The notes beneath the pieces are model-generated. The model saw only the letters and a program-made list of their open reading frames with translations, was not told the origin of the DNA and did no database searches. The translations under genes and the position numbers were made by a program. A stretch of DNA of 28,418 nt from an uncultured Alphaproteobacteria bacterium (lineage in GTDB: Bacteria > Pseudomonadota > Alphaproteobacteria > HIMB59 > GCA-002718135), in NCBI GenBank assembly GCA_902519435.1, contig CABYKC010000008.1, positions 1 through 28,418 on the forward strand. Reading direction: 5' to 3'. The first letter of the stretch is position 1. Each line of letters opens with the position of its first letter. Positions 23,199 through 28,418 of the stretch are shown here, piece after piece.

Positions 23199-23844
23199 AA
23201 TAATTGATTTAAACAGCTTAATAGAATTTTATAAAAAAGCTTACTTTCCGATGGCTGATAGTAAGTATTCTGAAGAAATAAAATTTTATAAACCCAAATT
23301 AAGATTTATCATTCCAATTTCAAATTTTCATTATCCAAAGAAACTTTTTAGTGAGTTTAAAAAAACAAAATATAGTTTTAAAATTGATCAAAATTTTGCA
23401 AAAGTTATAAAGTTATGCAAAGAGATTAAAAGAAAAGATCAAGATACTTGGATTAATGAAATTATTTTAGATACATATATTGAATTATACAAAATAGGAA
23501 AATGTCACAGTGTAGAATGTTATGAAGATAATAATCTAATTGGTGGTTTATACGGTTTACATATAGGATCATGTTTTTTTGGTGAAAGTATGTTTAGTTT
23601 AAAGACCAATACAAGTAAGTTTTGTCTACTTTATTTATTGGCAATATTGAAAAAAAATAATTTTTCCATTTTAGATTCACAGTTTTTCAATCCTCATTTA
23701 GTTCAGTTTGGAGCGTATGAGATTGAAACTGAAATTTATGAAAATAAACTTAAAGAAAGTTTAGAGATTGAAAGTTGTTTTAAAGAAGTTATTAATTTTC
23801 AAGAAGCCTTATCGTTACTACAATCAACTAACCAAAGATCATAA
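23191..23844 (+). CDS. aat: Leucyl/phenylalanyl-tRNA--protein transferase
   Basis: 217 residues, within the family range. Aat adds Leu or Phe to N-terminal Lys or Arg of proteins, marking them for ClpS/ClpAP (N-degron pathway). The motifs YFPMADS (18-24), TWI (86-88), GGLYGLHIGSCFFGESMFS (118-136) and DSQFFNPHLVQFGAYEI near the end are diagnostic. The start is TTG (23191-23193), overlapping accC by 8 nt. The first ATG is at codon 21, inside the conserved FPMA motif, so it cannot be the true start. Its 3' end overlaps the convergent DUF2155 gene by 46 nt. Confidence 0.93.
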   Translation: MSKIIDLNSLIEFYKKAYFPMADSKYSEEIKFYKPKLRFIIPISNFHYPKKLFSEFKKTKYSFKIDQNFAKVIKLCKEIKRKDQDTWINEIILDTYIELYKIGKCHSVECYEDNNLIGGLYGLHIGSCFFGESMFSLKTNTSKFCLLYLLAILKKNNFSILDSQFFNPHLVQFGAYEIETEIYENKLKESLEIESCFKEVINFQEALSLLQSTNQRS

Positions 23845-24203
23845 ATAGGATTTTCTAACGGAGTAACATCGGGGGAAGAAGAAATCATCCAGCCTTTATA
23901 AATATTAGTATTTTCATTATTGATAGTATCATATACATCTATCAAAACATAATCTTCAGGAATTTCAGTTGGAGGAGTGCTACCACAATACAAAACTTCA
24001 ATATTTAAAGTTTCCCATGATATTTTCGAACTTACCAAAATATCCTTAGTAGAAACTTTATTAGTAGTCTTGTTTAATAACTTAAAAGAAGCATACTTTT
24101 TTTCAATAGTCTCAGCAGAAACATTTAATGGTAGGAGAAAAAAAAATGTTACTCTAATTAGGAGTCCAAGATTTATATTCTTCTTCTTTTTTTTCTGGGT
24201 CAT
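23799..24203 (-). CDS. DUF2155 family secreted or periplasmic protein
   Basis: 134 residues from the chosen ATG. The longer frame starting at 24245 would overlap the upstream gene by 92 nt and put 14 residues before a normal signal peptide, so ATG 24203 is preferred. N-terminus: Lys-rich MTQKKKKKN, hydrophobic LLIRVTFFFLLPL, and a likely cleavage after NVSA. The mature part shows the DUF2155 pattern of two cysteines, in EVLYCGSTPP and LWLVDC, plus GWMISSSP. DUF2155 genes sit beside NDUFA12-like genes in many Alphaproteobacteria, but the function is unknown. It overlaps NDUFA12 by 50 nt at its start and aat by 46 nt at its end. Confidence 0.82.
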   Translation of the reverse strand: MTQKKKKKNINLGLLIRVTFFFLLPLNVSAETIEKKYASFKLLNKTTNKVSTKDILVSSKISWETLNIEVLYCGSTPPTEIPEDYVLIDVYDTINNENTNIYKGWMISSSPDVTPLENPIYDLWLVDCSNDKAS

Positions 24204-24546
24204 AATTTTTTGAAAGAGGATGAGATGATGGGAAATATGCATCACTAGTACCAGTCATATTTGGTTTATGATTTTTTTGCCATTTGTATTTATGTGAATA
24301 GTCAATTGGAGGATTATCAATAGATTTGTGAAGCCAAGCATGCCAGTGCGGCGGTATATTTGTTGCTTCTATTTCACCATTAAAAATTACCCATCTTTTT
24401 GCTTTTAAATCTTTAAAATCTTTGGAGCTCGAGTAATATTTATTCCCTAAATCATCACTACCAACTAAGTTTCCTTTAAGCCAAGTATAGATTTTTGTTC
24501 CTAATGACATTAATATTTCTATAAAGATTAATGGACTACTTTCCAA
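24154..24546 (-). CDS. NADH:ubiquinone oxidoreductase subunit NDUFA12-like (17.2 kDa)
   Basis: 130 residues. Conserved features are the opening helix, then TWLKGNLVGSDDLGNKYY (about 21-38), KRWVIFNGEIEATNIPPHWHAWLH (about 50-73) and a C-terminal P/Y-rich part ending SWTPN. This is the alphaproteobacterial homologue of mitochondrial complex I subunit NDUFA12 (B17.2), an accessory subunit on the complex I arm. An ATG at 24510 is an alternative start. The longer start fits homologues that carry about 15 residues before the TW motif, and it gives a 19-nt overlap with pyrC. It lies far from any nuo operon in this window. Confidence 0.85.
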   Translation of the reverse strand: MESSPLIFIEILMSLGTKIYTWLKGNLVGSDDLGNKYYSSSKDFKDLKAKRWVIFNGEIEATNIPPHWHAWLHKSIDNPPIDYSHKYKWQKNHKPNMTGTSDAYFPSSHPLSKNYDPEKKEEEYKSWTPN

Positions 24547-25562
24547 TTAATTTTTTTATTAGCATAAAAATTTTTAACCTGAATATCATTATAACTAGAT
24601 AATTCTGACATAATCCATTCTTTTTTTTCTAATTTAATTTTTTTATCATTAATTGGAAAACTATAATGTTTTGCACCATTAATTGAACAAAATATCTCTA
24701 ACTTATCAATTGCATTTTCTTGGTCAAAAATTTCTGCATATAATTCTATTGAGCAAGGAGATGAAAATATTCCTGGCTTAGATGACATATCTGGCTTTTT
24801 TTCTTGAATTGGATGTGGAGCTGAGTCAGTACCTAAAAAAAATTTAGAATTATTGTGACATGCAGCTTTTCTTAATTCTATTAAATCTGTTTCGTTTTTA
24901 ACAACTGGCATACAAAAATGGTGAGGATTAATAGAATCATCATGAAATACATCTTTTTTTGTTAAAAGCATGTGGTGGGGTGTAATTGTGCCTGCAATAT
25001 TTTCATTTTCTTTCACATAATTAACTCCATATGAAGTTGATACATGCTCAAGAGTAATTTTTAAAAGGGGAAATTTTTTTCTAATAACGTTTAATTCATC
25101 ATCTATAAAATATTTTTCTCTATCAAAAATATCTATATCTTCAGCTACTTTTTCACCATGTATTAGTAATGGACTTTTTTCTTCTTCTAAAATCTCTAAA
25201 AATTTAAAGATTTTTGAAATGTCACTCACTCCGTGACTTGAGTTTGTAGTTGCATTTGAGGGATAAAGTTTAGATCCAAAGAAAACTTTATTTTGTATAC
25301 CTTTTCTAAAATCGTCTAAATCTAAATTTTCATTTAAATAACAAGGTATAAGTGGTTCAAAATTATTACTAGATGCTTTATTTAAAAGCTCTTTATAAGC
25401 AGAGGCTTGATTAGTATTTGTTATGGGAATTTCTGTATTTGGCATTGCCACACATCTATTATTTATTCTTGAGGAGAAATTAGTAACCATTTCTAACATG
25501 TCGCCATCTCTAAAATGCACATGCCAATCATCAGGCTGAATTATTTCAATATTTTTATGCAC
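24528..25562 (-). CDS. pyrC: Dihydroorotase, class II (PyrC)
   Basis: 344 residues, matching E. coli PyrC (348). The enzyme closes carbamoyl-aspartate to dihydroorotate in pyrimidine synthesis. The zinc-binding HVH is H14 and H16 in DDWHVHFRDG. The bridging carbamylated lysine is K98 in GSKLYPSNATTNSSHGV, and further ligands lie in LEHVSTSYG, with catalytic Asp in LGTDSAPHP. TITPHH is also typical. The start overlaps the upstream GT9 gene by 8 nt, so it depends on the same message. Confidence 0.96.
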   Translation of the reverse strand: MHKNIEIIQPDDWHVHFRDGDMLEMVTNFSSRINNRCVAMPNTEIPITNTNQASAYKELLNKASSNNFEPLIPCYLNENLDLDDFRKGIQNKVFFGSKLYPSNATTNSSHGVSDISKIFKFLEILEEEKSPLLIHGEKVAEDIDIFDREKYFIDDELNVIRKKFPLLKITLEHVSTSYGVNYVKENENIAGTITPHHMLLTKKDVFHDDSINPHHFCMPVVKNETDLIELRKAACHNNSKFFLGTDSAPHPIQEKKPDMSSKPGIFSSPCSIELYAEIFDQENAIDKLEIFCSINGAKHYSFPINDKKIKLEKKEWIMSELSSYNDIQVKNFYANKKINWKVVH

Positions 25563-26478
25563 AATAATTATTTTTTTGTAATGTAAAATAAATCTTTTCT
25601 ACGCTTATAGTATCCATATAGGACTTTGTTTTATCAATATTTATACTTTTAAAATAGTCATAGCTTTCATTTGTTCTTATAACTAGTGAATCTTGCATAA
25701 ATGGACCGTAAACCACATCATTTGTTGGGCCAAATAATACTATAGAGTTTAATTTTGTGGCTGAAGCCATATGTGATAAACCTGAATCATTTCCAATAAA
25801 TAATTTTGATTTCTTCATATAAGCAGCAGTTTGAGTCAATGATGCACCAAATAAATTAATTATCTTATTGCTATCAATATTTTTTTTTATTTCATTTAAA
25901 TAATTTTCTTCTTCTGATTTTGAGCCAACTAAAATAAATTTAATATTTTTATTTTGAGATAAAATTTTGATTAATAGTGAATTATAATTTTTAACACTCC
26001 AAATTTTTGGTTTCCAATTTCCACCTGGAAATATAACAAAATATTTAAAATCATCGGACAAATATTTTGTAACTATTTCTTCTTCTTCTGTATTTGTCTC
26101 AATAAACAAATTTGAACAATCAAATTTAAAGTAATTAGATAATTGCTGTACATGATTTAGATTAGATTTTTTTTTAAAAATAAATTTTTGCTTATGTTTT
26201 AAAAAATATGATATCAATGAACTTCTAAAATCAATAATTATATCCCATTTCTTTCCATAACAATTAGAAATTATATCTAACCAATGCATATTGTATCTTT
26301 TTTTTGAAATAGTGATTATGGTTTCTACAGATTTAAAGTTTTTGAAAATTGATTTAGCAGATGGACCAATTATAAATGTAAATTTAGTTTCAGGATATTT
26401 ATTGCTAAAATAATTTATTACTCCAGTTGATAAAATGGTATCTCCAATAAGATTTGACGAAATAACAAGAATTTTCAC
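25555..26478 (-). CDS. Glycosyltransferase family 9 (LPS heptosyltransferase-like)
   Basis: 307 residues, slightly short for GT9 enzymes (about 320-350). The N-terminal ILVISSNLIGDTILSTGVI (about 3-21) is the acceptor-side signature of heptosyltransferases. The C-terminal donor domain shows IFPGGNWKPKIWSVKNY (about 148-164) and FIGNDSGLSHMASATKLNSIVLFGPT (about 226-251), with the conserved D-S-G-x-x-H. It probably adds a core sugar to lipopolysaccharide. Which heptose or other sugar is used cannot be seen, so no waa symbol is given. It is the first gene of the overlapping GT9-pyrC-NDUFA12-DUF2155 chain, divergent from ygfZ. Confidence 0.85.
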   Translation of the reverse strand: MKILVISSNLIGDTILSTGVINYFSNKYPETKFTFIIGPSAKSIFKNFKSVETIITISKKRYNMHWLDIISNCYGKKWDIIIDFRSSLISYFLKHKQKFIFKKKSNLNHVQQLSNYFKFDCSNLFIETNTEEEEIVTKYLSDDFKYFVIFPGGNWKPKIWSVKNYNSLLIKILSQNKNIKFILVGSKSEEENYLNEIKKNIDSNKIINLFGASLTQTAAYMKKSKLFIGNDSGLSHMASATKLNSIVLFGPTNDVVYGPFMQDSLVIRTNESYDYFKSINIDKTKSYMDTISVEKIYFTLQKNNYCA

Positions 26479-26493
26479 AGAAATATTACACTT

Positions 26494-26516
26494 TTAATAT
26501 ATTCAATATATATTAA
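26494..26516. repeat. 9-bp inverted repeat in the GT9/ygfZ divergent promoter region
   Basis: ttaatatat (26494-26502) and atatattaa (26508-26516) are exact reverse complements around tcaat. They lie within the 45-nt gap that must hold both divergent promoters. All arm bases are A or T, so chance is a serious alternative. It could be an operator or overlapping -10 elements. Confidence 0.3.
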
Positions 26517-26523
26517 TATAATT

Positions 26524-27354
26524 ATGAAAGATAAATACTTTTTTCATCATCTGAATTCAAGATTTTTCGAGATTTCTGGAAAAGATAGTAAATCATTTAT
26601 TCAAAATTTAATTACTAATGATATTGAAAAATGTAGCAATGGATCAATTATTTATTCATGTCTATTAACACCTCAGGGAAAGTTTTTAGCAGATTTTTTT
26701 ATATTCAAAATGAATGAAAACTATATTTTTGAAACTAATGATAAATTTTATAGTAATTTATTAGAACGATTAAATATTTATAAACTTCGCTCCAATATAG
26801 AAATTAAAGAAATTAATAATCTAAATTCTTATTCATTGTTTAATATAGATTATGAAGGTGATTATAATGTTTATTTAAATGATCCTAGAAATATAAACTT
26901 AGGTAAAAAACTTATAAAGAATAAAAAAATGTTAATTGAAAAAGAGAGATTAAAAGAAATTAATGAAAAAGAATATCATGAAATTTTAATTAATCATACA
27001 ACACCCTATTCACCATTTGATATTTTAGAAAATAAATCTTTATTATTAGAAAATAATTTTGATAATTTAAATGCTATTGATTGGGATAAAGGATGCTATG
27101 TGGGTCAAGAAATTACTGCAAGAATGAAATACCGTGGATTACTCAAGAAAAAACTTTACGCTTTAAAAATAAAAAGTGGAGATGTACTAGAGGGAGATGA
27201 GTTGATAGTAGATAATAAAAAAATAGGTACAATTGTATCAAAAGCAAATTCAAATATTTTTGCAGCATTAAATATTAATTTTGTTAATGAAATAAAAAAT
27301 AAAGATCAAAATTTAGTAATTAATGATTCATTATCCTTTGATTTTTTAAACTAA
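26524..27354 (+). CDS. ygfZ: YgfZ/GcvT-domain protein, folate-dependent Fe-S cluster protein
   Basis: 276 residues. The family signature K-G-C-Y-x-G-Q-E is exact at 189-196 (KGCYVGQE, essential C191), followed by ITARMKYRG. The N-terminal GcvT-like folate-binding part includes FIQNLITNDI (about 25-34) and LTPQGKFLADFFIF (about 48-61). YgfZ/IBA57 proteins help repair or assemble certain [4Fe-4S] enzymes, including the tRNA methylthiotransferase MiaB in E. coli. This links it in function to the suf operon 16 kb away. Its last 9 bases overlap the end of the convergent MFS gene. Confidence 0.93.
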   Translation: MKDKYFFHHLNSRFFEISGKDSKSFIQNLITNDIEKCSNGSIIYSCLLTPQGKFLADFFIFKMNENYIFETNDKFYSNLLERLNIYKLRSNIEIKEINNLNSYSLFNIDYEGDYNVYLNDPRNINLGKKLIKNKKMLIEKERLKEINEKEYHEILINHTTPYSPFDILENKSLLLENNFDNLNAIDWDKGCYVGQEITARMKYRGLLKKKLYALKIKSGDVLEGDELIVDNKKIGTIVSKANSNIFAALNINFVNEIKNKDQNLVINDSLSFDFLN

Positions 27355-28418
27355 AAATTTTTTTCTATAAAAACTTACTGGAATTATTAAAATCATAAAA
27401 ATTATTAGCATTGGAACAAATATATTATTAATTCCATAGTTGTTTGCAATAAATCCTAATGTAGCTGGAGCCCCTATAAATGTTCCGTAAACTGCAATTG
27501 AAATGATTGTTATCCCTACTCCACTATCAATTCCCTCAATTTTTCCAGCTAAACTATATGCGATAGGAACTATTGAGGATGCTCCGATACCTAATAATGA
27601 AAAACCAAAAATAGCTGCATAAATACTGCTGAAATTAGATAAAATTATTAAACTTATAATCGTCGATAAAAATAAAAAGAAAATCAAAAGAAAAACTCCG
27701 ATTTTATCTCTTACCCAATCACCACTAAATCTTCCGATAACCATAAAAATATTAAAACTTAGAGTTGCTAAGCCAATATAGAAACCATCAACTTGAATAA
27801 AATCTCTCATATAGAGAGCTCCCCATGCATCAACACTTCCTTCCGTTAGAGCGTTTGCCATTGCAATTAATGCTAATAAAATAATAAGTAAGGGCCAAAT
27901 AAAAAATATATTTTTTTTACTGGAGTCTTCTGATTTTGCTTCTACTTGTGACTCTAAACAAAGTACAAAATACAAACTCAAAGGAAGAAGAATGATGACA
28001 TACAAAAGTATATTAGAAATAAAAGAATAATTCCACTCTAGTAAAAAGCTTGTAATTAGAGATCCGAATAAAACTCCAAGACTCCAAAAAGCATGAAACC
28101 CTGACATCATTGATTTTTTTTCTCTAACTTCTAAATTTGATGCATAAACATTGCATGCTATTTCGAATGCACCATAACTCATACCAAAAACAAATGAGAA
28201 AACCATAAAAAGCCATAACTCTTGAATGAAAGGTACTGGCAACCACAAACACCCTTCGGCAATTAAGGTGTATGTTAAAATAGATTTTGTAGAAGTTTTC
28301 AGAATAAGAGCATTCGCAAAAATCATTGCAACAATTGAACCAATTGCAAATGATAACATAATATATCCAACACCAACATAATCAGTTTGAAGTTGATCCT
28401 TTATGGTAGGTATCCTAA
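27346..28418 (-). CDS. MFS transporter, incomplete at the window edge
   Basis: At least 357 residues, cut by the right end. An ATG at 28359 exists, but the frame stays open for 19 more codons to the edge. These read RIPTIKDQLQTDYVGVGY, the usual start of MFS members before helix 2, so the true start lies beyond 28418. At least ten hydrophobic helices are visible. A loop with many acidic and Ser residues (near ESQVEAKSEDSSKK) separates the two halves. The RxxGDWVRDKIG stretch is the MFS loop motif of the second half. The subfamily resembles FucP/YbjJ-like sugar or unknown-substrate permeases. The substrate cannot be assigned. Confidence 0.85.
   Translation of the reverse strand, partial: RIPTIKDQLQTDYVGVGYIMLSFAIGSIVAMIFANALILKTSTKSILTYTLIAEGCLWLPVPFIQELWLFMVFSFVFGMSYGAFEIACNVYASNLEVREKKSMMSGFHAFWSLGVLFGSLITSFLLEWNYSFISNILLYVIILLPLSLYFVLCLESQVEAKSEDSSKKNIFFIWPLLIILLALIAMANALTEGSVDAWGALYMRDFIQVDGFYIGLATLSFNIFMVIGRFSGDWVRDKIGVFLLIFFLFLSTIISLIILSNFSSIYAAIFGFSLLGIGASSIVPIAYSLAGKIEGIDSGVGITIISIAVYGTFIGAPATLGFIANNYGINNIFVPMLIIFMILIIPVSFYRKKFLV

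Noticed and set aside
23251..23844. aat starting at its first ATG (23251)
   Set aside because: This ATG is within the conserved FPMADS motif. The TTG at 23191 is needed to include the first helix.
24204..24245. Longer DUF2155 protein starting at ATG 24245
   Set aside because: It would overlap the upstream gene by 92 nt and place 14 polar residues before a normal signal peptide; ATG 24203 fits better.
27346..28359. Complete MFS transporter starting at ATG 28359
   Set aside because: The frame is open to the window edge and the extra residues match the usual MFS N-terminus, so the gene is cut by the window.
1..28418. CRISPR arrays, insertion sequences, integrases, toxin-antitoxin or defence systems
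   Set aside because: I found no spaced direct repeats, transposase motifs or nuclease modules; nearly all bases belong to identified housekeeping or glycan genes.

Overview
This is a very AT-rich, gene-dense stretch of bacterial chromosome, best explained as a streamlined alphaproteobacterium of the SAR11 (Pelagibacterales) type or a similar low-GC marine lineage. Alphaproteobacterial markers are the two-domain dCTP deaminase, the NDUFA12-like complex I protein next to a DUF2155 protein, an L/F-transferase of the 'FPMADS' type, the aroQ-accB-accC-aat order, and an RNase E ending in a GWW motif. The assignment rests on gene content and composition, not on a search.

Layout. (1) 1-4590 is a surface-glycan segment. 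A minus-strand operon runs 2OG-Fe(II) oxygenase > CMP-nonulosonate synthetase > nonulosonate synthase > cupin, and diverges from a GT-B-like glycosyltransferase. It ends against the 3' end of a tRNA(CAU) gene at 4595-4671, a plausible edge between variable and core genome. (2) 4684-11215, minus strand, is a sulfur and Fe-S block: mnmA > sufB > sufC > sufD > sufS > sufT > sufA > tRNA. No Rrf2-type regulator is present. (3) 11272-13161, plus strand, holds an alpha/beta hydrolase and tyrS. (4) 13166-16622, minus strand, holds mrcA (PBP1A) > prfB. prfB is split by an in-frame TGA and needs a programmed +1 frameshift, at an unusual GTT TGA C site behind a perfect AGGAGG. (5) 16732-23844 is a tightly packed seven-gene plus-strand run: rne > M48 protease > dcd > aroQ > accB > accC > aat. 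(6) 23799-26478, minus strand, is a chain of overlapping genes: GT9 glycosyltransferase > pyrC > NDUFA12-like > DUF2155. (7) ygfZ (plus) meets an MFS transporter (minus) that runs off the right edge.

The genes are mostly housekeeping: Fe-S assembly and tRNA thiolation (regions 2 and 7), translation (tyrS, prfB, aat), cell wall (mrcA), RNA decay (rne), fatty-acid initiation (accBC), nucleotides (dcd, pyrC) and respiration. Junctions are extremely compact. Genes overlap by 1 to 50 nt, and all four convergent gene pairs are separated by 4 nt or overlap, leaving no room for ordinary terminators. I saw no CRISPR array, insertion sequence, integrase, toxin-antitoxin pair or recognisable defence system. 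The points most worth a second look are the prfB frameshift variant, the RNase E GWW tail that overlaps the next gene, the suf-tRNA arrangement, and the nonulosonate/oxygenase cassette beside a tRNA.
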